This document shows positions 34,183 to 43,569 of a DNA stretch of 64,000 nucleotides, piece after piece. Position 1 is the first letter of the stretch. The number at the start of each line of letters is the position of its first letter. Position numbers and translations under genes: made by a program. The stretch comes from Siminovitchia fordii DSM 16014 = CIP 108821 (lineage in GTDB: Bacteria > Bacillota > Bacilli > Bacillales > Bacillaceae_C): positions 699,256 to 763,255 of the forward strand of contig NZ_KB894685.1 in assembly GCF_000374565.1 (NCBI RefSeq). Reading direction: 5' to 3'. The notes below the pieces were generated by a model. It ran no database searches. It saw nothing but the letters and a program-made list of their open reading frames with translations, and was not told where the DNA came from.

Positions 34183-36039
34183 TTACAAATTGAATTTCTT
34201 TATTTTCCGATAAAGCGTACTTCGTGAAATATTAAGCTGTTCAGCTGCTTTTGTGACATTTCCTTCAGTGGCTAGGAGGACATCCATCATCTTCGCTTTT
34301 TCAATCCGTTCCCTATATGTCAATGCTTCATTTAACTGCAATACCTCCGAATGACTGACAGGCTTGTCGAAAGGACTAAGGAGCGTTTGCATTTCAGTTA
34401 ACGTCGGCGGCCTTGTTTCAAATTCAACCCGCAGGCGATCCAGAAAATTTTGAAGCTCCCTTATGTTTCCTGGCCATCTGTATTCTTGCAGGCATTCAAG
34501 TAAATCACTTGAAAATGTCACAGGCCAATTATTTGAACGACAATATTTCTGAATAAAGTGAGGGATGTCTTCAATCCTATCTCTTAAAGGCGGCAAGTAA
34601 ATTGGATAGACAAATATCCTATAAAAGAAATCCTCCCTCATGTACCCCTTTCTGACCAATTCGGACAAGTCGCGATGGGTAGCGGTAATGATCCTTACAT
34701 CAACAGGGACCGGTTTTGTTCCGCCGACAGGAACAATCTCCTTTTCCTCAAGAGCTCTCAGCAAGGCTACCTGTATTTCCTGTGGTATTTCTGCAACCTC
34801 ATCCAAAAATAATGTTCCCCCATTTGCCTGTTGGAACTTTCCTTTATATCCATCACGTTTTGCACCGGTAAAAGCTCCCCCGGCATATCCGAACAATTCA
34901 CTCGCTATCAAATCCTTTGGAAGGGTCCCGCAATTTACAGCTATAAATGGGCCCTGTTTCCTTGCACTATTCAAATGGATGGAACGGGCCATGACCTCTT
35001 TTCCTGTTCCTGTCTCACCATGGATATGGATAGTGATATTGGATTTGGCTGCTCTTTCAGCTTGGAAAAGGACCTTCCGAAATTTTTCACTTTCACCGCA
35101 GACACCACCAAATTTAAAGGCCGGGTCCATCCGTAATTTTTTTGTTCTCTCTATTGGTTCAGTTTTTTTCAATAATATGTTAAATCCGATCAAATCAAAT
35201 TGATTTTGGGAATAGATAGGCAGTTTCTCCAAAGCAATGAAATTTTCATTTAAAACGTCCTCTACATTCAGCGTCTTCACGTTCGAAAGTTCTCTTTGCA
35301 AGTGGGGGCTTGACCAAATGATTTTTCCTTTTTCATTGCAAACAAGTGATAGTGCTTCTTTGGAGGTGATAAAGGAGGCATATTGCATCAATTCGATTTC
35401 TTTATCTTTTGCCATATTGATCAGCTTCTGCTCAATGGCGTAAGCAGCGGATACAACTGTCGGCAGTATTTGATCGTGAATACCATATTCCAATGGGTAT
35501 GAAATATTCAGTACCCCATCAATACACCCATTTTCTCCGAGGATTGGCGAAGATGCGCAACCCCATGAATGAGACGCGACCGCAAAATGCTCCGCTCCTA
35601 CGATGGCAATCGGTTCTTTTGTCCTGAGCGCTGTTCCTACAGCGTTCGTTCCAACTTCTTTTTCCGTCCACTTCACTCCCTCGACAAAGTTGATGGCACC
35701 TGCCTTTTCCAATGCCATTGGGTCTCCGTCCATGTAAAGGACATATCCATCAGCATCAACAAGCAAAAATAGGGATTTTGTCTGGGAAAAAAACTTTTGC
35801 AGATTCTTAATGAATGGTAGAGCAGCATACAGCAATTGACTGTTGGCATTTTTCCGCTGAAGAAATTGATTTTGTTGAAGTATCTTTTCACCTTTCCCAT
35901 TGTACGGATTCACTCCGTCCCGACGACAAATATACCAAGACTCCGAGATTCTTTTATTGATCCTGCTTTCATCCAGAACACCTTCCCGAACAAACCTGCT
36001 CCATACAGAGTTCTTTAGAGAGTCCTGTACCTCCAGCAC
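34183..36039 (-). CDS. acoR: Sigma-54-dependent activator AcoR
   Basis: A 618-residue bacterial enhancer-binding protein. The N-terminal half is a GAF-type sensor for acetoin (VDADGYVLYMDGDP; EVGTNAVGTALRTKEP). The central AAA+ domain has Walker A GETGTGKE, the sigma-54 contact loop GAFTGA and Walker B GTLFLDEVAEI. A Fis-type helix-turn-helix closes it (GNVTKAAEQLNISRSTLYRK). It activates acoABC transcription when acetoin is present. It is encoded immediately upstream of acoA in the same orientation and has its own terminator. Confidence 0.94.
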   Translation of the reverse strand: MLEVQDSLKNSVWSRFVREGVLDESRINKRISESWYICRRDGVNPYNGKGEKILQQNQFLQRKNANSQLLYAALPFIKNLQKFFSQTKSLFLLVDADGYVLYMDGDPMALEKAGAINFVEGVKWTEKEVGTNAVGTALRTKEPIAIVGAEHFAVASHSWGCASSPILGENGCIDGVLNISYPLEYGIHDQILPTVVSAAYAIEQKLINMAKDKEIELMQYASFITSKEALSLVCNEKGKIIWSSPHLQRELSNVKTLNVEDVLNENFIALEKLPIYSQNQFDLIGFNILLKKTEPIERTKKLRMDPAFKFGGVCGESEKFRKVLFQAERAAKSNITIHIHGETGTGKEVMARSIHLNSARKQGPFIAVNCGTLPKDLIASELFGYAGGAFTGAKRDGYKGKFQQANGGTLFLDEVAEIPQEIQVALLRALEEKEIVPVGGTKPVPVDVRIITATHRDLSELVRKGYMREDFFYRIFVYPIYLPPLRDRIEDIPHFIQKYCRSNNWPVTFSSDLLECLQEYRWPGNIRELQNFLDRLRVEFETRPPTLTEMQTLLSPFDKPVSHSEVLQLNEALTYRERIEKAKMMDVLLATEGNVTKAAEQLNISRSTLYRKIKKFNL

Positions 36040-36251
36040 TCGTCACACCCCGCCTTTCATTTTTTCATTAAGATTGATTTCGCTGCAAATAGGGAAATTC
36101 CTGTTACTGTTTAAAAATGGTTAAAAGTCTGGATTATACACACAATCTACCAAAAGAGAATAGAATACTTCCATGCAATTTACCGTTGACATTTTCTCCA
36201 GCCAAATGGATGATAGAGTATGGTATTAAAAAATAGAAATGAGGTTAAGTC

Positions 36252-37580
36252 ATGGTGACTAATGCAGTAATAGTGAGTGTCATTGTCATGGTTGCATTAA
36301 GTCTTCTTCGTGTGAATGTCTTATTTGCAATCCTCATCGCTTCCCTGACGGCAGGCCTTATATCCGGAATGGGTTTCTCTGACTCTGTAAATCTAATGAT
36401 TTCAGGGATGGGCGGTCAAGCAAACACAGCACTCAGCTATATTTTACTTGGGATCTTTGCAGTCATGATCGGACTTTCAGGCATTACGACACTTCTGGTC
36501 AATCAAATGCTGAAAGTTTTTACCGGTAAAAAAACGATTCTTGCACTGGCCATTGCAGGTATTGCCTGCTTATCCCAAAATGTGGTCCCTGTCCACATTG
36601 CATTTATTCCTATTCTTATCCCGCCGCTCCTGGGGTTATTTGACCGGCTCAAATTGGACAGGAGGGCTGTCGCTTCCGCGTTGACATTTGGTTTGAAGGC
36701 TCCATATGTAATGATTCCTGCCGGTTTCGGATTGATTTTCCACGGAATCATCCGCGACGAAATGATTTCCAATGGTATGAATATTTCATTGAATGACGTG
36801 AGTTTGTCCATGATCATTCCTGGATCAGGCATGATTGTCGGCCTATTGATTGCTATTTTCATTTCTTACAGAAAAGATCGCGTCTCCAAGCCCGCTATCC
36901 AATCTTCTCCCACGGAAATAGACATGGCTGAAGGCATTATAAATGAACCGACCCCTGCTTCTTGGAATATGGGGCACACCTTTACCGTAATTGCCATTAT
37001 TGCCGCTTTAGTGGTTCAGATAGTTTCTGAATCTCTCGTCTTGGGGGCACTGACGGGTATTATCATCTTATTCATCACAAGAGTCGTTAAATTTAATGAT
37101 GGAGACAAAGTCGTCCAAGAAGGCATCGGGATGATGGGCATGATCGCATTCGTTATGCTCGTAGCTTCAGGTTATGCGACTGTATTGAAAGAAACAGGTT
37201 CCGTAACTGAGCTTGTGGAGAAAACGACAAGCATCGTAGGGAACTCTCCCATGCTTCTTGCCTTTTTCATGCTTCTCGTCGGTTTAGTCATCACGATGGG
37301 CATCGGCTCATCATTCGGCACGATTCCGATTTTGGCTGCACTCTATGTTCCCCTTTGCGCCGCAGCCGGCCTTTCCCCGCTTGCCACAGCTGCATTAATC
37401 GGGACAGCCGGAGCACTGGGTGATGCAGGATCTCCTGCCTCCGATAGTACACTCGGACCGACTGCAGGCCTGAATGCCGACGGCAGGCACCACCATATAT
37501 GGGAAACTTGCGTACCGACCTTCCTTCATTACAATATTCTGCTTTTCATATTTGGAATGATTGCAGCTTCCGTATTATAG
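36252..37580 (+). CDS. Na+/H+ antiporter-family transporter, YuiF-like
   Basis: A 442-residue membrane protein with about 12 hydrophobic segments. A serine/glycine-rich re-entrant region appears near the end (GIGSSFGTIPILAAL, GTAGALGDAGSPASDSTLGP), as in the NhaC/ion-transporter superfamily. Length and sequence resemble B. subtilis YuiF, an amino-acid (probably histidine) transporter by my recollection; the substrate is not proven here. TTGACA at 36186-36191 is a possible -35. It is divergent from acoR and has its own terminator. Confidence 0.85.
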   Translation: MVTNAVIVSVIVMVALSLLRVNVLFAILIASLTAGLISGMGFSDSVNLMISGMGGQANTALSYILLGIFAVMIGLSGITTLLVNQMLKVFTGKKTILALAIAGIACLSQNVVPVHIAFIPILIPPLLGLFDRLKLDRRAVASALTFGLKAPYVMIPAGFGLIFHGIIRDEMISNGMNISLNDVSLSMIIPGSGMIVGLLIAIFISYRKDRVSKPAIQSSPTEIDMAEGIINEPTPASWNMGHTFTVIAIIAALVVQIVSESLVLGALTGIIILFITRVVKFNDGDKVVQEGIGMMGMIAFVMLVASGYATVLKETGSVTELVEKTTSIVGNSPMLLAFFMLLVGLVITMGIGSSFGTIPILAALYVPLCAAAGLSPLATAALIGTAGALGDAGSPASDSTLGPTAGLNADGRHHHIWETCVPTFLHYNILLFIFGMIAASVL

Positions 37581-37592
37581 GCAATAACATTA

Positions 37593-37622
37593 GCCGCCGG
37601 ACAAACCGGCGGCTGTTTTATT
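37593..37622 (+). terminator. Terminator of the YuiF-like gene
   Basis: GCCGCCGG-ACAAA-CCGGCGGC with a TGTTTTATT tail. Confidence 0.92.
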
Positions 37623-37705
37623 AATGAAAAATGTTATTGACTTTTCCTCCCATATATTGTTTTATTAAGAAGCTAAGTTTTATTAGGAAGAAAGAGGGGA
37701 TTGTT

Positions 37706-38893
37706 GTGCAGCCTGATCAAAAAAGAAAATTGTTTATTTTGATGATTAACATGTTTATCGCTATAGGGAGCTTCGGGATCATTATCCCTATACTGCCGGC
37801 CTACTTAATTTCCATTGGCCAAGGCGGAACAGCTGCCGGTTTAATGATCGCCATTTTTGCAGGCGCGCAATTTATTATGTCCCCGATTGCCGGTAAGTGG
37901 ACAGACCAATATGGAAGAAGAAAAATGATCATTTTTGGATTGAGCGGATTGGCACTTTCCATGTTCATCTTTTATTTTTCCAATTCGGTCGGTATCTTAT
38001 ATCTTTCGCGCGTTATTGGCGGAATTGGGGCCGCATTGCTGATTCCAGCCATTTTTGCTTATGTAGCTGATATCACTACGCTTGAACAGCGAGCAAAAGG
38101 CAACAGCTATATCTCCGCTGCTATGTCATTGGGCATCGTCATTGGTCCAGGTATCGGGGGCTTTTTAGCAGACTATGGGCTGAAAATGCCGCTTCTCGTA
38201 TCTGCGATTGTGGGAGTGGTAGCTGTAATTTTTTCTGTTATTGTCCTGAAAGAAAGTAAAGATCTTGAAATGGCGGCCAGTGGGCCCGTGGACGACTCCA
38301 TGTTAAAAAAACTGACGCAGTCCGTCCGAAAACCCTATTTTATCCCTCTGATTATCGTACTTGTCATGAGCTTCGGCTTGATGGCTTACGAATCGATTAT
38401 CGGACTATATCTCGATAATGCTTTTAAAGCAACTCCGCAGGAAATAGCGGTCATGGTTACTGTTTCAGGCATCATCAGCGTCATCGTGCAGCTTTTTGTG
38501 GTCGACCGCCTTGTATCCCTCTTGGGCGAGGGGAAAGTGATGAATATCTTTTTGGCAGTTGCAGCGGCAGGGTTTTTATTTTCAATGTTTGCTTCCAGCT
38601 ACGTTCTCTTCTTCATTGTTACACTGATCATTTTCATGGCAACTTCCATTTTAAGACCGGTGCTGAACACTCTTATTTCCAAGTTGGCCGGGAATGAACA
38701 AGGATTCGCCATGGGGATGAACAATGCCTATATGAGCATAGGGAATGTGCTTGGACCGCTCATTGCAGGATTAATTTATGATGTTCACATCATCTACCCG
38801 TTTTTACTGGGGTTGGTTGTCCTTGTAGTGACATTATTTGTTTCGGCTTCTTGGCAAAGGAAAATTATCAGAAAAAAATCAGCTGCTGTTTAA
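37706..38893 (+). CDS. MFS multidrug-type efflux transporter
   Basis: A 395-residue major facilitator protein with 12 predicted helices. The motif-A loop GKWTDQYGRRKMII follows helix 2, and GIVIGPGIGGFLADYG is the motif-C signature of drug/proton antiporters such as Bmr, Blt and NorA. The start at GTG 37706 gives the usual length of that group and has GAGGGG 6 bases upstream; a longer frame to 37631 adds an unlikely N-terminus. Substrates cannot be predicted and no adjacent regulator is present. Confidence 0.88.
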   Translation: MQPDQKRKLFILMINMFIAIGSFGIIIPILPAYLISIGQGGTAAGLMIAIFAGAQFIMSPIAGKWTDQYGRRKMIIFGLSGLALSMFIFYFSNSVGILYLSRVIGGIGAALLIPAIFAYVADITTLEQRAKGNSYISAAMSLGIVIGPGIGGFLADYGLKMPLLVSAIVGVVAVIFSVIVLKESKDLEMAASGPVDDSMLKKLTQSVRKPYFIPLIIVLVMSFGLMAYESIIGLYLDNAFKATPQEIAVMVTVSGIISVIVQLFVVDRLVSLLGEGKVMNIFLAVAAAGFLFSMFASSYVLFFIVTLIIFMATSILRPVLNTLISKLAGNEQGFAMGMNNAYMSIGNVLGPLIAGLIYDVHIIYPFLLGLVVLVVTLFVSASWQRKIIRKKSAAV

Positions 38894-38900
38894 ATAAAGT

Positions 38901-38935
38901 AAGCTGTTTTCGTTCACGAAAACAGCTTATTTTTT
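38901..38935. terminator. Bidirectional terminator
   Basis: A perfect 13-bp stem, AAGCTGTTTTCGT / ACGAAAACAGCTT, followed by T6. It closes the MFS gene and abuts the asparaginase stop from the other side. Confidence 0.92.
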
Positions 38936-39917
38936 AATAAGTAAAGGTCTCTTTTATATTCTTAACACCTGCTGACAAAAGGACAGCCAGCTTTATTCTT
39001 GCTTTCTTACTGTCGTAATCCCTCCCTAAAATAACTCCTTTTTTCTCCATATCGTAGGCGCTTCCTGGAAAGTCATAAACAACTTTCACTTCCCCTTCCT
39101 CTCCACTTGTTGTAAGTACAATCGGAATTCCCTTGTGAATGGCATAATTTATCCCATCCATGATAGCCGGAGGTGCATGGCCTCTCCCCGGGGCCTCAAC
39201 AATAATTCCTTTTGCACCTGCATCTGCAGCATATTGAACAAATTTCCCATCGGATCCTAGAGCGCATTTGATTAATTCTACCGCCGGAAGCCCTTCCTTA
39301 AGCTTGTAAGTCTCTCTTTTGACCGGCTTCTGGTATATAAATACATGTTCCTGATCAACAATCCCAAGATATCCAAATCCAAAGGAAGTAAATCCGGCTA
39401 CATTTGAAGCATGTTTTTTCTTTACATAACGGGCTGAAAAAATTCTTTCATTGAATAAAACAACCGTTCCCATATTTCGTGATTGAATATCGGATGCCAA
39501 AATGATCGCTTGGCGCAAATTAACAAAAGCATCAGTCCCCATCACAGTCGGACCTCTTTGCGAACCAGTAACGACTACAGGCCTTTCATCGGATATCGTC
39601 AAATCCAGAAAGTAAGCAGTTTCTTCAAGTGTGTCGGTTCCATGAGTCACCACTACACCAGCAACATTATCTTCTTTAAAGACCTCTTCAATTTTCATTT
39701 TTAACTTAAGCAAGTGTTCAAAAGTCATATGGTTGCTCGGTATTTGGAATACTGATATGACTTCAGCCTGAATATGGCTCGGTAAATCGCACATTTCCGA
39801 TAACTCTTCACCTGTCAGCACTCCTGCGGTTAACAGACCGGTTTCAGGGTTTCTCTTACTTGCGATGGTTCCGCCTGTACTGATTAATACAACCCTTTTA
39901 TCTTCCTGATTGGTCAT
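38934..39917 (-). CDS. Asparaginase/glutaminase-family amidohydrolase
   Basis: A 327-residue asparaginase-fold enzyme. The first catalytic Thr is in STGGTIAS (T14) and the second in VTHGTDTLEETAYFL. No signal peptide, so cytoplasmic. The start is ATG 39917, preceded by GAGGG; a longer frame to 39995 would overlap the GntR gene. It is the second gene after gntR and faces the nitrilase/symporter unit, so it probably acts on the same imported amide-bearing compound, not only on asparagine. Confidence 0.88.
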   Translation of the reverse strand: MTNQEDKRVVLISTGGTIASKRNPETGLLTAGVLTGEELSEMCDLPSHIQAEVISVFQIPSNHMTFEHLLKLKMKIEEVFKEDNVAGVVVTHGTDTLEETAYFLDLTISDERPVVVTGSQRGPTVMGTDAFVNLRQAIILASDIQSRNMGTVVLFNERIFSARYVKKKHASNVAGFTSFGFGYLGIVDQEHVFIYQKPVKRETYKLKEGLPAVELIKCALGSDGKFVQYAADAGAKGIIVEAPGRGHAPPAIMDGINYAIHKGIPIVLTTSGEEGEVKVVYDFPGSAYDMEKKGVILGRDYDSKKARIKLAVLLSAGVKNIKETFTY

Positions 39918-39972
39918 TTGTTTTCCCTCACTTCGAATTCTATTAAAATAACTCACTTTCATTCGCTGTGTT

Positions 39973-40683
39973 TTAAAGATAGATTTGTTTGACACTTTGT
40001 AAGTGGTCTGACATTGCCTTTCTTGCTAATTCGGGATTTTTATCTTTGATAGCAGTAAATATCTGATAATGTTCTGAAAGGACCGTTTTATTTCTACCGG
40101 GTATCTGAACAGTTTTAATGGAAGCATCTTTAAGTGCTTCATACAGACGACCGTAAATCATATACATAACCTCAACGAATAGTAGATTTCTGGAGATTCT
40201 TGCAATGCACATATGAAAGTCCAAATCTTCTTTGGCGCCTATTTCCTTCACCGTAATTTCTTTTGCCGTTACCGCCTTTTCAAATTTCAAATATGCGTTG
40301 TGAAGTGTAACTAAATCTTCCTCATTACATCTGACAGCAGCCAAATATGTCGTCTCTCCTTCAATTGCTTGTCTGAATTCCATTAATTCCACTATATCAA
40401 AGGATTCCCCACGTACGACAACATTCATTTTCATAATGACGTCATCCAGGTTGTCTTCTAATAGAATGACTCCGCTTCCATGTTTAATTTCAACCAAGCC
40501 GGCAGATTCCAAAACACTGTATGCTTCTTTAACAGATGTCCTTGAAACAGATAAATGCGCGGCAAGTGTTCGTTCAGATGGCAGCTTATCGCCTGGAATC
40601 ATTTCTTTTCTTTCAATTGCGGATTTAATATGTTCGACAATCGTTTGATACACCCGCTTTTTTTTATTTGATGGCATTGTCAT
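39973..40683 (-). CDS. GntR/FadR-type transcriptional regulator
   Basis: A 236-residue regulator. The N-terminal winged helix reads GDKLPSERTLAAHLSVSRTS then VKEAYSVLESAGLVEI; the C-terminal all-helical FCD domain has the metal/ligand residues typical of FadR-type proteins (DLDFHMCIARIS; SEHYQIFTAI). I use ATG 40683; 40689 and 40677 are alternatives. It is read divergently from the nitrilase gene and probably represses both units through the identical operators at 40719-40730 and 40817-40828. Confidence 0.9.
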   Translation of the reverse strand: MTMPSNKKKRVYQTIVEHIKSAIERKEMIPGDKLPSERTLAAHLSVSRTSVKEAYSVLESAGLVEIKHGSGVILLEDNLDDVIMKMNVVVRGESFDIVELMEFRQAIEGETTYLAAVRCNEEDLVTLHNAYLKFEKAVTAKEITVKEIGAKEDLDFHMCIARISRNLLFVEVMYMIYGRLYEALKDASIKTVQIPGRNKTVLSEHYQIFTAIKDKNPELARKAMSDHLQSVKQIYL

Positions 40684-40718
40684 GAACACCCTGTCCTTTC
40701 TCCGCCTTCTTATCTGGT

Positions 40719-40730
40719 TGGTCCAGTTAA
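40719..40730 (-). promoter_or_regulatory. GntR operator, left copy
   Basis: TGGTCCAGTTAA: the exact inverse of the copy at 40817-40828. It begins directly downstream of the -10 box of the gntR-asparaginase promoter. The core TGGTCCA is a near-palindrome, as for FadR-type regulators. Confidence 0.75.
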
Positions 40731-40759
40731 ATTATATGAAATACAACAGATAATTTCAA
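40731..40759 (-). promoter_or_regulatory. Promoter of gntR-asparaginase
   Basis: TTGAAA (40754-40759), 17-base spacer, TATAAT (40731-40736) on the minus strand. Confidence 0.8.
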
Positions 40760-40788
40760 TAATAATCTAAATTTAAATGTTTTTTATA

Positions 40789-40817
40789 TTGACCATTAAA
40801 ATTGTCTTTGTTATTCT
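40789..40817 (+). promoter_or_regulatory. Promoter of nitrilase-symporter genes
   Basis: TTGACC (40789-40794), 17-base spacer, TATTCT (40812-40817), with the operator overlapping the last -10 base. Confidence 0.7.
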
Positions 40818-40828
40818 TAACTGGACCA
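40817..40828 (+). promoter_or_regulatory. GntR operator, right copy
   Basis: TTAACTGGACCA, the exact reverse complement of the left copy, immediately after the -10 box of the rightward promoter. Confidence 0.75.
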
Positions 40829-40913
40829 TCCACTTTGATCGAATATTATATGTAGCTGGATGGGAAGTTTGGGAATGATTAACGGAGAAATGATGGAAAG
40901 GTGGTGATATTGA

Positions 40914-41714
40914 TTGAGAATAGCCAGTGTGCAAATAGCAGCCTCGGCGGATAAAAAATTGAATTTAAAGAGGGCTCTCGACTATATAAAAAAGGCGAAA
41001 AATGCAGGTGCAGATCTGATTTTATTCCCTGAAATGTATATGTATCTATATTCTAAGACTTCTGGTCTAACACCGGCCGACATAGCAGAACCACTGGACG
41101 GCCAGTTTGTAAGCACTCTCATGCATGCTGCGAGAGAGAACGGTATATATGTAGTATGCGGTATTTTTGAATCTGTTCCGGATCAAAATGAGCGCGCTTA
41201 CAATAGTGTTGTTTTCATTTCAAAAACAGGAGAGCTGCTAACATCCTATAGGAAAACCCACCTTTGCGATGCATGGGGAGTTCGTGAATCTGATCAATTT
41301 GTTCCGGGAACAGCTCCTTTTCAAATAATTGAAACCGAACTAGGTAAATTTGGATTGGTTATATGCTATGAATTGCGCTTTCCAGAATTGAGCAGGCTGC
41401 TGGCGATCAATGATGTAGATATTCTTTTGACTCCTGCTGCCTGGTACAGCGGTACTTTAAAAGAAGAACATTGGGAAATATTGATTAAAGCCAGGGCGAT
41501 TGAAAATACCATTTTTGTATGCGGTTCCAATCAATCCAGTGAATTATTCTGTGGGCGGAGTATGATTGTTGACCCCATGGGAGTGGTCCTATCAAGTACT
41601 GGTGAAGAGGAAGCTATGATATTTGCTGATATTGACCTTAATAGAAAAAACAGAGTGAGAGAAAAGGCCCCTTCCATCTCTAACAGGGTCCCGTCTTTAT
41701 ACAATATGTTCTAG
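40914..41714 (+). CDS. Nitrilase-superfamily C-N hydrolase
   Basis: A 266-residue C-N hydrolase with the complete Glu-Lys-Cys triad: E40 in LFPEMYMY, K114 in YRKTHL, and C151 in VICYELRFPE. The family hydrolyses amides, N-carbamyl compounds or omega-amides in the cytoplasm. The start is TTG 40914 with AGGTGGTGA upstream. The symporter gene follows within 50 bp. The position between an asparaginase and a symporter suggests a pathway for an imported amide or ureido compound; the exact substrate is unknown. Confidence 0.88.
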   Translation: MRIASVQIAASADKKLNLKRALDYIKKAKNAGADLILFPEMYMYLYSKTSGLTPADIAEPLDGQFVSTLMHAARENGIYVVCGIFESVPDQNERAYNSVVFISKTGELLTSYRKTHLCDAWGVRESDQFVPGTAPFQIIETELGKFGLVICYELRFPELSRLLAINDVDILLTPAAWYSGTLKEEHWEILIKARAIENTIFVCGSNQSSELFCGRSMIVDPMGVVLSSTGEEEAMIFADIDLNRKNRVREKAPSISNRVPSLYNMF

Positions 41715-41763
41715 TATCAATTTGATTATATATGACATTTTTAAAGAGATTGGAGATGACTTT

Positions 41764-43230
41764 ATGATTTCAGTATATTTGTGGATTATGCTTATAATCT
41801 TTTTAATAGCTATGGTTTATCTTAGCTATATTGCTGCCAAAAAAACTACAACCATTGAAGACTTCGCGATAAGCGGAGCTAACCTGGGACCTTATGTTTT
41901 AGGCCTTTCCTTTGCAGCTACCTTCTTTAGTGCCGCAACCTTCATGGGTTATCCAGGATATTCATATGCGTGGGGCTATAGTAATCTATGGATGTTTTTA
42001 GGGCAATTCGGCGGAGGCGCTCTTGGTATTATTGCTGTAGGAAAAGTTGTCAGAGAACTGAATAAATCACAAAAATCCCTTTCTCTTCCTGACTGGCTTG
42101 GTGATTATTATAATAGTGATTTCCTACGAATAGGAACCGGGATCATCATGCTTTTTAACATCTTTTACATTGCAGCACAATTTACAGCAGGGGCTCAAAT
42201 TTTCTCCAAAATGCTGGGATTCAGTTACATTGGAGGATTGGTCTTTATCGCGCTCATTGTTGTGGGATATGTTTTTGCTGGTGGTTCATACGCTGACGTG
42301 TATACAGATGCTGTTCAGGCTATTATTATGGCGATAACAGGTGTTATTGTTTTTGTTTCAGGTATCGTTATATTCGGAAACGGAAGTATTACAAAAGCGT
42401 TTACAAATATTACAGAAAATTTGGCATCACAGGATATTAATCTTATAAAAGTGATCAACCCGGAGTCGGGAAATTACTATGGAGTTTACGTAATTGCCGC
42501 TATTTTTATTATTCAGTTCGCTTTTTCATCACAACCGCAACTATTCAACAAGGTGCTCTCGCTTAAAAATCCTAAGGATTTGCGGAAAATGATAATAACA
42601 TATATGGTGACAGCGGTTCTTTGTCTGGTTGTGCTTTTTGGCGGTTTGTATGCACGGGCGGCACTGCCTTCTATAGAATTAGCAGACTTGGCTCTACTTG
42701 AATATGTTACTTGGGGAATGCCTGCTATTCTAGCAGCAATTGTTGGTGTAGTTATTTTGGCTGCTTCCTTATCAACAACCGATGGAATTTTTGTCGTGAT
42801 TTCAACAGTATTTGCCAACGACATATATAGAAAAGTGTTAGTTAAAAGAGGGATCATTCGAGCAGATGAAGAAAAATCTAATCGGGTTGCGCTGAAAATT
42901 AGCCGATGGACTGTCATTATTGTAGGGATCATTGCTTTCCTCATTGTTTTAAATCCGCCACAGTTCATGGCAGACCTTATGTGGATCGGCATTGCAGGTG
43001 TTTCGTCGGGCACGATGGGGCCACTTTTATATGCAGTATTTACAAGGAAAAAAGCCTCTCCACGTGCCGCTGAGCTTTCAATGGTAATAGGATTGTTTTC
43101 ATATTTAATCATTTATTTCGGAGGGTTTGAAAGAAGCTTAATGGCATCAGGAGCTTGGGCTACCCTAATAGGAATTATAGTTATGTGGGGCATGGCGTTT
43201 ATCTTAAAAAGACCAGCATCTGACGGATAA
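41764..43230 (+). CDS. Sodium:solute symporter
   Basis: A 488-residue SSS-family permease with about 13 helices. Family landmarks are FAISGANLGPYVLGLSFAAT, the FSAATFMGYPGYSYAWGY region and the sodium-site helix AASLSTTDGIFVVIST. The start is ATG 41764, with TTGGAGA 9 bases upstream; a frame from 41722 is longer without a site. It is preceded by the nitrilase and followed at 50 bp by a 33-residue membrane peptide, so it likely imports the substrate of this amide cluster. Confidence 0.9.
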   Translation: MISVYLWIMLIIFLIAMVYLSYIAAKKTTTIEDFAISGANLGPYVLGLSFAATFFSAATFMGYPGYSYAWGYSNLWMFLGQFGGGALGIIAVGKVVRELNKSQKSLSLPDWLGDYYNSDFLRIGTGIIMLFNIFYIAAQFTAGAQIFSKMLGFSYIGGLVFIALIVVGYVFAGGSYADVYTDAVQAIIMAITGVIVFVSGIVIFGNGSITKAFTNITENLASQDINLIKVINPESGNYYGVYVIAAIFIIQFAFSSQPQLFNKVLSLKNPKDLRKMIITYMVTAVLCLVVLFGGLYARAALPSIELADLALLEYVTWGMPAILAAIVGVVILAASLSTTDGIFVVISTVFANDIYRKVLVKRGIIRADEEKSNRVALKISRWTVIIVGIIAFLIVLNPPQFMADLMWIGIAGVSSGTMGPLLYAVFTRKKASPRAAELSMVIGLFSYLIIYFGGFERSLMASGAWATLIGIIVMWGMAFILKRPASDG

Positions 43231-43279
43231 TTTGTAAACACTCTATCAAAAGGAAAACTTCCCGAAAGGAGAGATAATT

Positions 43280-43381
43280 ATGTGGGTAAATCCAATGTTA
43301 TCCATATGGCTCTATGGGGTAATCGGCTTCTGTGTAGTTTGCGGTATTATTTTAGGTGTATCCTACTCAAATAAGGAATGA
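43280..43381 (+). CDS. Small accessory membrane protein of the symporter, 33 aa
   Basis: It starts at ATG 43280 after AAAGGAGAG and encodes one transmembrane helix (YGVIGFCVVCGIILGVSYS) with a WVNPMLSIW head and a charged NKE tail. Tiny single-helix proteins encoded right after SSS symporters are recorded as symporter small accessory proteins; that assignment is from context and general form. It is too short for most gene callers. Confidence 0.7.
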   Translation: MWVNPMLSIWLYGVIGFCVVCGIILGVSYSNKE

Positions 43382-43538
43382 AATGAGTAAAAGTTCCATT
43401 TATTAAAGGGGCTTTTATCTGAAATCATTCTGAGTTGGTTACGATTGCTATCTTTTAAAACTTTAAAAGGAAATGTTACGAATGGCTGTACTTCCTATAG
43501 ACCCCAAGTTTAAACAGAGTCGCTTTTATAAGAACCAT
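43382..43538. other. Intergenic after the symporter unit
   Basis: No gene seen. The terminator at 43539-43569 probably ends the nitrilase-symporter transcript. Confidence 0.5.
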
Positions 43539-43569
43539 GAAAACCCGCGAGATGTTTCGCGGGTTTTCA
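43539..43569 (+). terminator. Terminator of the amide cluster
   Basis: GAAAACCCGCGA / TCGCGGGTTTTC stem with a short loop. Confidence 0.85.
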
